Source: Micromonospora sp. WMMA1363 (GTDB lineage Bacteria; Actinomycetota; Actinomycetes; Mycobacteriales; Micromonosporaceae). From it: DNA of 64,000 nt. The DNA lies in contig NZ_JAUALB010000001.1 of NCBI RefSeq assembly GCF_030345795.1, forward strand, positions 5,758,001 to 5,822,000, written 5' to 3'. Below the pieces are notes generated by a model. The model worked only from the letters and a program-made list of their open reading frames with translations, searched no databases and had not been told where the DNA came from. Every line of letters begins with the position of its first letter. Position 1 is the first letter of the stretch. The position numbers and the translations under genes are program-made. This document shows, piece by piece, positions 37,874 to 45,976 of this stretch.

Positions 37874-38359
37874 GTGAGGTTTGTCGTTGCCTCTTCGTCC
37901 GAATCCAAGTCGGAACAGCTCTCTCTCCTGCTCGGAGGTCTTCCGGGGGTCGCCGTCCGGCGTGGATCTCTCGCGCAAGTGGGTGCGGGTTGCGATGCAG
38001 CGGTCGTGCACTACACGGTTGCACATGACCGCTACGGGGGGACGCCAATTCTTGGGCAGGCGCAAGTGCTACGGAATTCCAGGAACGACGGGGTTCCTCC
38101 GATAATTTTGGCCACCCCACCATTGGAAGCTGGTGCTGGAACGGGCACTGAGGGGCAAGCGGAGGTTGAGAACCATGCATCCCGGATGCTTCGGTCGGCC
38201 CTTGCTGAATGGGCAAGCTCTCCGCTTTACCCATCGGGATCAGCAGAAGCAGCGTGCGTGCTCCATGTCGAGGCCGCTGGGCTGGACTTCGGCGATCTCG
38301 GATCCATTGCCCGAGGTATTAGGCTGGCGATCGCGGGTCGTATCGGCGAATCCGCATAG
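37874..38359 (+). CDS. Candidate immunity protein for the Rhs toxin
   Basis: A 161-residue protein starting at GTG 37874 with AGGAGG seven bases upstream, 11 bases after the toxin stop (the ribosome site begins inside the stop region). Position right after a polymorphic toxin is the usual place of an immunity gene. The N-terminal half (VRFVVASSSESKSE, then VRRGSLAQVGAGCDAAVVHY and YGGTPILGQAQVL) has a weak macro-domain-like layout, which would fit reversal or binding of ADP-ribose if the toxin is a transferase. I regard that as a guess. Lower GC than its surroundings, like the toxin end, suggests joint transfer. Confidence 0.55.
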   Translation: MRFVVASSSESKSEQLSLLLGGLPGVAVRRGSLAQVGAGCDAAVVHYTVAHDRYGGTPILGQAQVLRNSRNDGVPPIILATPPLEAGAGTGTEGQAEVENHASRMLRSALAEWASSPLYPSGSAEAACVLHVEAAGLDFGDLGSIARGIRLAIAGRIGESA

Positions 38360-38528
38360 GTAGCAGAGGGTGGCGGCCAGCTGTACCGATTCGTGGTTGG
38401 CTGCGGAGGTTGCCGTCACGGTTGCCGTCACGTACGTGCTATCAATGCCCATGCGTCGATGCTGATGCATCCATGGTGGCGGCGAAGGCGTGATCCGGTG
38501 GCGTGCCGCGTAGCGGTGCGGCGTCGAT
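38360..38528 (+). other. 5' exon of the intron array
   Basis: No gene is recognised. The last part forms a hairpin CGTGCCGC-GTA-GCGGTGCG (8 pairs, two G-T; about 38502-38520) directly before the insertion point, then GCGTCGAT. Base pairing of GTCGAT (38523-38528) with ATCGAC in the intron marks it as the likely IBS1. Confidence 0.5.
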
Positions 38529-40432
38529 GTATGCCCGGCATGGGCGATTGCTTGGGGGTGAGAGTCCCCTGGGGAGAGAGGTGGTGCTTGCCCCGAGCCG
38601 GAGGCAACGGCGTCGTCGTGAGGCGGGGTCGGGAGGAAGCCCGAGGCGAAACCCTGCACCGAGGAACACGAACCGCGTAGTGAGGCGGGACGGTTTGGGT
38701 GAGTCGGCATCGCACGACGAAGCCCGTCACCATCGACAGGGCCGTCACGTAGACGCGGCGGGCGTAGGGGGAAAGTGGTCGTTCTTATCCGGGGAGGTCT
38801 GTCCGGGTGTCACCGCCGATGGTGGTGACCGTCTCGGCCGTGAGGGCGGGATGGACCGGGCAGAAGTCAGCAGAGGCCATAGTACCGGCGGGGATCGATG
38901 TTTCACGTCGGGAAGGGCCGAACGTTAGGTGAGGCGAAGGATCTGGTGTTGCTCGTGCCGGTCGCGGTGATCGCAGCCATCCCGCGGACGTGGGCTCATC
39001 GAGGGCGGCGACGGTGAGTCCGTCAAAGCCTGCGGTGGAGCGTAGCGGCCGGTCGGCGCGCATTGGGGAGAACGCCTTCGAGGCCGGGGAGCTGTCGTTG
39101 TGGGAGCAGATGCTCACGCCGCAGAATCTTGGCCGGGCGCTGAAGCGTGTGGAGTCCAATCGGGGTGCACCCGGTGTGGATGGCCTGGCCACGCACGAGC
39201 TTCGTGGGTGGCTACGTCAGCACTGGGGGCAGGTCCGGGCGGCTCTGGACGCGGGCACGTACCAGCCGCAGCCGGTACGCCGGGTGGTGATCCCCAAGCC
39301 CGGGGGCGGTTCGCGGAATCTGGGTGTGCCCACGGTGCTGGACCGGTTGATCCAGCAGGCGATCGCGCAGGTACTCACGCCGATCTTCGACCCGCATTTC
39401 AGCGGTGCCAGCTTCGGGTTTCGTCCCGGCAAGTCCGCCCACCGGGCGGTACGGGTCGCGCGGCGAGCGGTCGCTGACGGGCTGCGCTGGGTCGTCGATG
39501 TCGATCTGGACCGGTTCTTCGACCGGGTTCAGTTCGACACGCTGATGGCGCGGGTGGCTCGCAAGGTTGACGACCGTAAGCTGCTCAAGCTCATCCGCCG
39601 GTACCTGGAAGCCGGGGTGATGGTCGACGGGGTCAAACTGGCGACCGAGGAGGGAACGCCGCAAGGCTCCCCGCTCTCGCCGATCTTGTCGAACATCATG
39701 CTCGACGACTTGGACCGGGAGCTGTGGCAGCGCGGTCACCGGTTCGTCCGCTACGCCGACGATATTCGCGTGTTCGTGCGCAGCGAACGAGCCGCCCAAA
39801 GGGTGCTCGGCTCGGTCACGAAGGTGATCGAGGAGCGGCTCAAGCTCAAGGTGAACCAGGACAAGTCCTCGGTGCGCCCGGCTCCGAAGGCGACGCTACT
39901 CGGATTCGGGTTCTACTGTTCTAAATCTGAGGTCAGGATCCGGGTCGATCCCAAGGCGGTGCTGCGGCTCAAGCAGCGGCTGCGCCAACTGACCCGCCGA
40001 AACTGGCGGGTGCCGATGGGCAGGCGGATCGAGGAACTCAACGGGTTCATCCTCGGGTGGATGGGCTACTTCCGTCTGGTCGGCACACCCAGCGTGTTCC
40101 GTCGGGTGGATGCCTGGCTACACCGCCGGCTACGGCAGGTGCGCTGGAAGGAGTGGAAACTTCCGAAACGCAGAGTGCGGGCCCTCAAGTCGCTGGGGAT
40201 CCCGACTGGCCAAGCCCACCAATGGGGCAACAGCCACCGGGGCCACTGGCGTATGGCGAGGTCGACCGCGCTCAGCGTCGCCCTGCCCGGTGCCTACTGG
40301 GACAACCTCGGCCTGCACCGGCTCTTCCAACTCTGGCAACGATTCAACCAAGCGGCTTAACGAACCGCCGGATGCGGGCCCGCATGTCCGGTGGTGTGAG
40401 AGGGGGTCGGGCGACCCGGCCCCCTACTCGAT
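38529..40432 (+). mobile_element. Group II intron, tandem copy 1
   Basis: A 1,904-bp intron. The 5' end GTATGCCCGGCATGGGCG is the bacterial group II start (GUGYG type, here GUAUG). Domain V is near 40366-40400 (CCGCCGGATGCGGG with CCCGCATGTCCGGTGG). Domain VI follows, GAGAGGGGG pairing with CCCCCT-A-CTC, leaving a bulged branch-point A seven bases from the 3' end GAT. ATCGAC at 38732-38737 is a perfect EBS1 for the exon GTCGAT. The encoded protein lacks an endonuclease domain and the site lies after a stem-loop, both typical of class C introns. Confidence 0.88.
38990..40360 (+). CDS. Group II intron reverse transcriptase/maturase, copy 1
   Basis: A 456-residue intron-encoded protein, needed for intron splicing and reverse-transcription-coupled homing. 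RT blocks are clear: GAPGVDG (RT1), FGFRPGKSAHRAV (RT3), VVDVDLDRFFDRV (first catalytic Asp), EGTPQGSPLSPILSNI (RT4) and RYADD near residue 254 (catalytic Asp pair). The maturase (X) domain follows, ending in an RGHWRMARSTALSVAL segment. No HNH endonuclease is present. GTG 38990 or GTG 39014 could be the start. The protein is identical in the three tandem copies. Confidence 0.93.
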   Translation: MGSSRAATVSPSKPAVERSGRSARIGENAFEAGELSLWEQMLTPQNLGRALKRVESNRGAPGVDGLATHELRGWLRQHWGQVRAALDAGTYQPQPVRRVVIPKPGGGSRNLGVPTVLDRLIQQAIAQVLTPIFDPHFSGASFGFRPGKSAHRAVRVARRAVADGLRWVVDVDLDRFFDRVQFDTLMARVARKVDDRKLLKLIRRYLEAGVMVDGVKLATEEGTPQGSPLSPILSNIMLDDLDRELWQRGHRFVRYADDIRVFVRSERAAQRVLGSVTKVIEERLKLKVNQDKSSVRPAPKATLLGFGFYCSKSEVRIRVDPKAVLRLKQRLRQLTRRNWRVPMGRRIEELNGFILGWMGYFRLVGTPSVFRRVDAWLHRRLRQVRWKEWKLPKRRVRALKSLGIPTGQAHQWGNSHRGHWRMARSTALSVALPGAYWDNLGLHRLFQLWQRFNQAA

Positions 40433-42336
40433 GTATGCCCGGCATGGGCGATTGCTTGGGGGTGAGAGTCCCCTGGGGAGAGAGGTGGTGCTTGCCCCGA
40501 GCCGGAGGCAACGGCGTCGTCGTGAGGCGGGGTCGGGAGGAAGCCCGAGGCGAAACCCTGCACCGAGGAACACGAACCGCGTAGTGAGGCGGGACGGTTT
40601 GGGTGAGTCGGCATCGCACGACGAAGCCCGTCACCATCGACAGGGCCGTCACGTAGACGCGGCGGGCGTAGGGGGAAAGTGGTCGTTCTTATCCGGGGAG
40701 GTCTGTCCGGGTGTCACCGCCGATGGTGGTGACCGTCTCGGCCGTGAGGGCGGGATGGACCGGGCAGAAGTCAGCAGAGGCCATAGTACCGGCGGGGATC
40801 GATGTTTCACGTCGGGAAGGGCCGAACGTTAGGTGAGGCGAAGGATCTGGTGTTGCTCGTGCCGGTCGCGGTGATCGCAGCCATCCCGCGGACGTGGGCT
40901 CATCGAGGGCGGCGACGGTGAGTCCGTCAAAGCCTGCGGTGGAGCGTAGCGGCCGGTCGGCGCGCATTGGGGAGAACGCCTTCGAGGCCGGGGAGCTGTC
41001 GTTGTGGGAGCAGATGCTCACGCCGCAGAATCTTGGCCGGGCGCTGAAGCGTGTGGAGTCCAATCGGGGTGCACCCGGTGTGGATGGCCTGGCCACGCAC
41101 GAGCTTCGTGGGTGGCTACGTCAGCACTGGGGGCAGGTCCGGGCGGCTCTGGACGCGGGCACGTACCAGCCGCAGCCGGTACGCCGGGTGGTGATCCCCA
41201 AGCCCGGGGGCGGTTCGCGGAATCTGGGTGTGCCCACGGTGCTGGACCGGTTGATCCAGCAGGCGATCGCGCAGGTACTCACGCCGATCTTCGACCCGCA
41301 TTTCAGCGGTGCCAGCTTCGGGTTTCGTCCCGGCAAGTCCGCCCACCGGGCGGTACGGGTCGCGCGGCGAGCGGTCGCTGACGGGCTGCGCTGGGTCGTC
41401 GATGTCGATCTGGACCGGTTCTTCGACCGGGTTCAGTTCGACACGCTGATGGCGCGGGTGGCTCGCAAGGTTGACGACCGTAAGCTGCTCAAGCTCATCC
41501 GCCGGTACCTGGAAGCCGGGGTGATGGTCGACGGGGTCAAACTGGCGACCGAGGAGGGAACGCCGCAAGGCTCCCCGCTCTCGCCGATCTTGTCGAACAT
41601 CATGCTCGACGACTTGGACCGGGAGCTGTGGCAGCGCGGTCACCGGTTCGTCCGCTACGCCGACGATATTCGCGTGTTCGTGCGCAGCGAACGAGCCGCC
41701 CAAAGGGTGCTCGGCTCGGTCACGAAGGTGATCGAGGAGCGGCTCAAGCTCAAGGTGAACCAGGACAAGTCCTCGGTGCGCCCGGCTCCGAAGGCGACGC
41801 TACTCGGATTCGGGTTCTACTGTTCTAAATCTGAGGTCAGGATCCGGGTCGATCCCAAGGCGGTGCTGCGGCTCAAGCAGCGGCTGCGCCAACTGACCCG
41901 CCGAAACTGGCGGGTGCCGATGGGCAGGCGGATCGAGGAACTCAACGGGTTCATCCTCGGGTGGATGGGCTACTTCCGTCTGGTCGGCACACCCAGCGTG
42001 TTCCGTCGGGTGGATGCCTGGCTACACCGCCGGCTACGGCAGGTGCGCTGGAAGGAGTGGAAACTTCCGAAACGCAGAGTGCGGGCCCTCAAGTCGCTGG
42101 GGATCCCGACTGGCCAAGCCCACCAATGGGGCAACAGCCACCGGGGCCACTGGCGTATGGCGAGGTCGACCGCGCTCAGCGTCGCCCTGCCCGGTGCCTA
42201 CTGGGACAACCTCGGCCTGCACCGGCTCTTCCAACTCTGGCAACGATTCAACCAAGCGGCTTAACGAACCGCCGGATGCGGGCCCGCATGTCCGGTGGTG
42301 TGAGAGGGGGTCGGGCGACCCGGCCCCCTACTCGAT
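40433..42336 (+). mobile_element. Group II intron, tandem copy 2
   Basis: It follows copy 1 with no spacer: the 3' end ACTCGAT of copy 1 is directly joined to the 5' GTATG of copy 2. Length 1,904 bp and, as far as read, identical in sequence. It has the same domain V/VI and EBS1 (40636-40641). Copy 2 has the end of copy 1 as its 5' exon (CTCGAT, one mismatch to the true exon GTCGAT). Confidence 0.88.
40894..42264 (+). CDS. Group II intron reverse transcriptase/maturase, copy 2
   Basis: The 456 residues are identical to copy 1, including the RYADD active site, so the duplication is recent or kept uniform by gene conversion. All three genes are open, so there has been no visible decay. Transcription through the array could give three sources of the maturase. 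Confidence 0.93.
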   Translation: MGSSRAATVSPSKPAVERSGRSARIGENAFEAGELSLWEQMLTPQNLGRALKRVESNRGAPGVDGLATHELRGWLRQHWGQVRAALDAGTYQPQPVRRVVIPKPGGGSRNLGVPTVLDRLIQQAIAQVLTPIFDPHFSGASFGFRPGKSAHRAVRVARRAVADGLRWVVDVDLDRFFDRVQFDTLMARVARKVDDRKLLKLIRRYLEAGVMVDGVKLATEEGTPQGSPLSPILSNIMLDDLDRELWQRGHRFVRYADDIRVFVRSERAAQRVLGSVTKVIEERLKLKVNQDKSSVRPAPKATLLGFGFYCSKSEVRIRVDPKAVLRLKQRLRQLTRRNWRVPMGRRIEELNGFILGWMGYFRLVGTPSVFRRVDAWLHRRLRQVRWKEWKLPKRRVRALKSLGIPTGQAHQWGNSHRGHWRMARSTALSVALPGAYWDNLGLHRLFQLWQRFNQAA

Positions 42337-44240
42337 GTATGCCCGGCATGGGCGATTGCTTGGGGGTGAGAGTCCCCTGGGGAGAGAGGTGGTGCTTGCC
42401 CCGAGCCGGAGGCAACGGCGTCGTCGTGAGGCGGGGTCGGGAGGAAGCCCGAGGCGAAACCCTGCACCGAGGAACACGAACCGCGTAGTGAGGCGGGACG
42501 GTTTGGGTGAGTCGGCATCGCACGACGAAGCCCGTCACCATCGACAGGGCCGTCACGTAGACGCGGCGGGCGTAGGGGGAAAGTGGTCGTTCTTATCCGG
42601 GGAGGTCTGTCCGGGTGTCACCGCCGATGGTGGTGACCGTCTCGGCCGTGAGGGCGGGATGGACCGGGCAGAAGTCAGCAGAGGCCATAGTACCGGCGGG
42701 GATCGATGTTTCACGTCGGGAAGGGCCGAACGTTAGGTGAGGCGAAGGATCTGGTGTTGCTCGTGCCGGTCGCGGTGATCGCAGCCATCCCGCGGACGTG
42801 GGCTCATCGAGGGCGGCGACGGTGAGTCCGTCAAAGCCTGCGGTGGAGCGTAGCGGCCGGTCGGCGCGCATTGGGGAGAACGCCTTCGAGGCCGGGGAGC
42901 TGTCGTTGTGGGAGCAGATGCTCACGCCGCAGAATCTTGGCCGGGCGCTGAAGCGTGTGGAGTCCAATCGGGGTGCACCCGGTGTGGATGGCCTGGCCAC
43001 GCACGAGCTTCGTGGGTGGCTACGTCAGCACTGGGGGCAGGTCCGGGCGGCTCTGGACGCGGGCACGTACCAGCCGCAGCCGGTACGCCGGGTGGTGATC
43101 CCCAAGCCCGGGGGCGGTTCGCGGAATCTGGGTGTGCCCACGGTGCTGGACCGGTTGATCCAGCAGGCGATCGCGCAGGTACTCACGCCGATCTTCGACC
43201 CGCATTTCAGCGGTGCCAGCTTCGGGTTTCGTCCCGGCAAGTCCGCCCACCGGGCGGTACGGGTCGCGCGGCGAGCGGTCGCTGACGGGCTGCGCTGGGT
43301 CGTCGATGTCGATCTGGACCGGTTCTTCGACCGGGTTCAGTTCGACACGCTGATGGCGCGGGTGGCTCGCAAGGTTGACGACCGTAAGCTGCTCAAGCTC
43401 ATCCGCCGGTACCTGGAAGCCGGGGTGATGGTCGACGGGGTCAAACTGGCGACCGAGGAGGGAACGCCGCAAGGCTCCCCGCTCTCGCCGATCTTGTCGA
43501 ACATCATGCTCGACGACTTGGACCGGGAGCTGTGGCAGCGCGGTCACCGGTTCGTCCGCTACGCCGACGATATTCGCGTGTTCGTGCGCAGCGAACGAGC
43601 CGCCCAAAGGGTGCTCGGCTCGGTCACGAAGGTGATCGAGGAGCGGCTCAAGCTCAAGGTGAACCAGGACAAGTCCTCGGTGCGCCCGGCTCCGAAGGCG
43701 ACGCTACTCGGATTCGGGTTCTACTGTTCTAAATCTGAGGTCAGGATCCGGGTCGATCCCAAGGCGGTGCTGCGGCTCAAGCAGCGGCTGCGCCAACTGA
43801 CCCGCCGAAACTGGCGGGTGCCGATGGGCAGGCGGATCGAGGAACTCAACGGGTTCATCCTCGGGTGGATGGGCTACTTCCGTCTGGTCGGCACACCCAG
43901 CGTGTTCCGTCGGGTGGATGCCTGGCTACACCGCCGGCTACGGCAGGTGCGCTGGAAGGAGTGGAAACTTCCGAAACGCAGAGTGCGGGCCCTCAAGTCG
44001 CTGGGGATCCCGACTGGCCAAGCCCACCAATGGGGCAACAGCCACCGGGGCCACTGGCGTATGGCGAGGTCGACCGCGCTCAGCGTCGCCCTGCCCGGTG
44101 CCTACTGGGACAACCTCGGCCTGCACCGGCTCTTCCAACTCTGGCAACGATTCAACCAAGCGGCTTAACGAACCGCCGGATGCGGGCCCGCATGTCCGGT
44201 GGTGTGAGAGGGGGTCGGGCGACCCGGCCCCCTACTCGAT
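42337..44240 (+). mobile_element. Group II intron, tandem copy 3
   Basis: The last unit of the array, 1,904 bp, ending ACTCGAT at 44240 and joined to the 3' exon CCCCGGAAGTACG. EBS1 equivalent at 42540-42545. The uninterrupted target would read GTCGAT-CCCCGG. Confidence 0.88.
42798..44168 (+). CDS. Group II intron reverse transcriptase/maturase, copy 3
   Basis: Third identical 456-residue reverse transcriptase with intact RT1-RT7 and maturase regions. Its stop is followed within 72 bases by domains V and VI and the true 3' exon. Confidence 0.93.
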   Translation: MGSSRAATVSPSKPAVERSGRSARIGENAFEAGELSLWEQMLTPQNLGRALKRVESNRGAPGVDGLATHELRGWLRQHWGQVRAALDAGTYQPQPVRRVVIPKPGGGSRNLGVPTVLDRLIQQAIAQVLTPIFDPHFSGASFGFRPGKSAHRAVRVARRAVADGLRWVVDVDLDRFFDRVQFDTLMARVARKVDDRKLLKLIRRYLEAGVMVDGVKLATEEGTPQGSPLSPILSNIMLDDLDRELWQRGHRFVRYADDIRVFVRSERAAQRVLGSVTKVIEERLKLKVNQDKSSVRPAPKATLLGFGFYCSKSEVRIRVDPKAVLRLKQRLRQLTRRNWRVPMGRRIEELNGFILGWMGYFRLVGTPSVFRRVDAWLHRRLRQVRWKEWKLPKRRVRALKSLGIPTGQAHQWGNSHRGHWRMARSTALSVALPGAYWDNLGLHRLFQLWQRFNQAA

Positions 44241-44393
44241 CCCCGGAAGTACGTAGTGAGAGTGTTTGACGATGGGATCGTCACGGCCCCGCTGGTCGAT
44301 GGCCGGGGCTCGTGGTTGTCTCGGTGTTGGTGGGCGTGCGCGCGGGGCCGTAGGTCATAGCGCGTGCGCGCGGCCCGGCTCTGCCGGGCCGTC
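44241..44393. other. Short exon segment between two introns
   Basis: This 153-bp host segment is bounded by the 3' end of the tandem array and the 3' end of a minus-strand intron remnant. A plus-strand frame opens at GTG 44256 (VRVFDDGIVTAPLVDGRGSW) and stops at 44358-44360. A perfect terminator-like hairpin GGCCCGGC-TCT-GCCGGGCC lies at 44372-44390. No gene can be named. Confidence 0.4.
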
Positions 44394-44399
44394 GTGGGG

Positions 44400-44492
44400 T
44401 CGGCCAGCGGCGCGGTGCCGGGATTGCTCTCGGTCCGTTTCCGCTGGCCGCCCGCCCGAACCGGACGTGCGCGTCTCCGCGCATCCGGCTCT
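44400..44492. repeat. 93-bp direct repeat (domain V-VI), left of IS256
   Basis: Identical base for base to 45864-45956. It abuts the left end of IS256 copy A exactly. On the minus strand it runs from the start of domain V to the predicted branch-point A of domain VI; the remaining CCCCAC of the intron lies outside it. Confidence 0.9.
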
Positions 44493-45863
44493 GGGAGTGT
44501 CAAGTTAACGGCTGATCTTGGTTGTTGAGGTGGTCAGTTGTTGGCCGGGGTGAGCCGGCCTTCGAAGGCGATCTGGAAGGCGTTCAGTGGTGCTTTCCAG
44601 CGTATGGTCCAGCGTCGGCGGCCGGCTCCGGTCGGGTCGAGGCTCATCAAGGCCATGTAGACGCACTTGAGTGCGGCCTGCTCGTTCGGGAAGTGGCCAC
44701 GAGCTCGCACGGCCCTGCGGATACGGGCGTTGACGGACTCGATCGCGTTCGTGGAGCAGATGACCTTGCGGATCTCCACGTCGAAGGCGAGGAACGGCAC
44801 GAACTCCGCCCACGCGTTCTCCCACAGCTTCACGATCGCCGGATACTTACGGCCCCACGCCTCGGCGAACTCGAGGAACCGCTCGGTGGCGGCGTCCTCG
44901 GTCGCCGCGGTGTAGACCGGCCGCAGCGCTTTGGCGATCTTGTCCCAGTCCTGCCGGGCGGCGTAGCGGAACGAGTTGCGCAGCAGGTGCACCACACACG
45001 TCTGCACGATCGTGCGCGGCCACACCGTCTCCACCGTCTCCGGCAGTCCCTTGAGCCCGTCACAGACCAGCATCAGCACGTCGGCCACGCCGCGGTTCTT
45101 CAACTCGGTGAGCACGTGCAGCCAGTACTTGGCGCCCTCGCCGCCGTCACCGGCCCAGATACCGAGGATGTCGCGGTGGCCGTCGACGGTGACCGCCATC
45201 GCGAGGTAGATCGGCCGGTTCGCGACCTGACCGTCCCTGATCTTGACGTTGATGGCGTCGATGAACACGACCGGGTAGACCCGGTCCAGGGGCCGGTTCT
45301 GCCACTCGGCCATGCCGTCCATGACCTTGTCGGTGATCGTGGAGATGGTCTGCTTCGACACCTCAGCGCCGTAGACCTCAGCCAGGTGCGCGGCGATCTC
45401 GCCGTGGGTCAGGCCCTTGGCCGACAGCGACAGGACCATGTCGTCGACGCCGGTCAGACGCCGCTGCCGCTTACGCACGATCTGCGGCTCGAACGTCCCG
45501 GCGGCGTCGCGTGGGACCCGCACCTCGACCGGCCCGACGTCGGTGAGCACCGTCTTGGTCCGGCTGCCGTTACGGGTGTTCCCGCTACCCCGACCCGCCG
45601 GGTCGTGCTTGTCGTAGCCGACGTGGTCGGTGATCTCCCCATCCAACGCCGACTCGAGGACCCGCTTCGTCAGCTGCTGCAGCAGCCCACCCTCGCCGGT
45701 CAGCTTCAACCCGTCACCACGAGCCCGATCGACCAGCATCGCGATCAACTGCTCATCCGTGACCGCACCCACCGGCTCCACGGCCGGCTGTCCCACGGTG
45801 GTCTCGGTCGTCATCTGGCGTCTCTCCCTTGATCGGTCGATCAGCCGTTATTTGTACAGTCCC
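44493..45863 (-). mobile_element. IS256-family insertion sequence, copy A
   Basis: A 1,371-bp element with inverted ends GGGAGTGTCAAGTTAACGGC and (reversed) GGGACTGTACAAATAACGGC. The usual 8-9 bp target duplication is absent; instead a 93-bp sequence is repeated on both sides and abuts both ends. It carries one transposase gene. Confidence 0.9.
44534..45814 (-). CDS. IS256-family (mutator) transposase, copy A
   Basis: A 426-residue mutator-type DDE transposase: NGSRTKTVLTDVGPVEVRVP near residue 82, the first Asp in VVFIDAINVKIRDG (about residue 190), the second in MLVCDGLKGLPETVE, and the Glu in STNAIESVNARIRR. It differs from copy B by one residue seen near the C terminus (RWTIRW here, RWTMRW there). 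Open and probably active. Confidence 0.93.
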   Translation of the reverse strand: MTTETTVGQPAVEPVGAVTDEQLIAMLVDRARGDGLKLTGEGGLLQQLTKRVLESALDGEITDHVGYDKHDPAGRGSGNTRNGSRTKTVLTDVGPVEVRVPRDAAGTFEPQIVRKRQRRLTGVDDMVLSLSAKGLTHGEIAAHLAEVYGAEVSKQTISTITDKVMDGMAEWQNRPLDRVYPVVFIDAINVKIRDGQVANRPIYLAMAVTVDGHRDILGIWAGDGGEGAKYWLHVLTELKNRGVADVLMLVCDGLKGLPETVETVWPRTIVQTCVVHLLRNSFRYAARQDWDKIAKALRPVYTAATEDAATERFLEFAEAWGRKYPAIVKLWENAWAEFVPFLAFDVEIRKVICSTNAIESVNARIRRAVRARGHFPNEQAALKCVYMALMSLDPTGAGRRRWTIRWKAPLNAFQIAFEGRLTPANN

Positions 45864-45956
45864 TCGGCCAGCGGCGCGGTGCCGGGATTGCTCTCGGTCC
45901 GTTTCCGCTGGCCGCCCGCCCGAACCGGACGTGCGCGTCTCCGCGCATCCGGCTCT
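45864..45956. repeat. 93-bp direct repeat (domain V-VI), right of IS256
   Basis: Second copy of the 93-bp repeat, contiguous with the reverse-transcriptase remnant on its right and with IS256 copy A on its left. This is the copy in its original context. Confidence 0.9.
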
Positions 45957-45976
45957 CCGTGTGTCTTGCCCGTTGT

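Noticed and set aside
38529..44240. CRISPR array or direct-repeat origin
   Set aside because: The repeat unit is 1,904 bp and encodes a group II intron RT; there are no short repeats with spacers.
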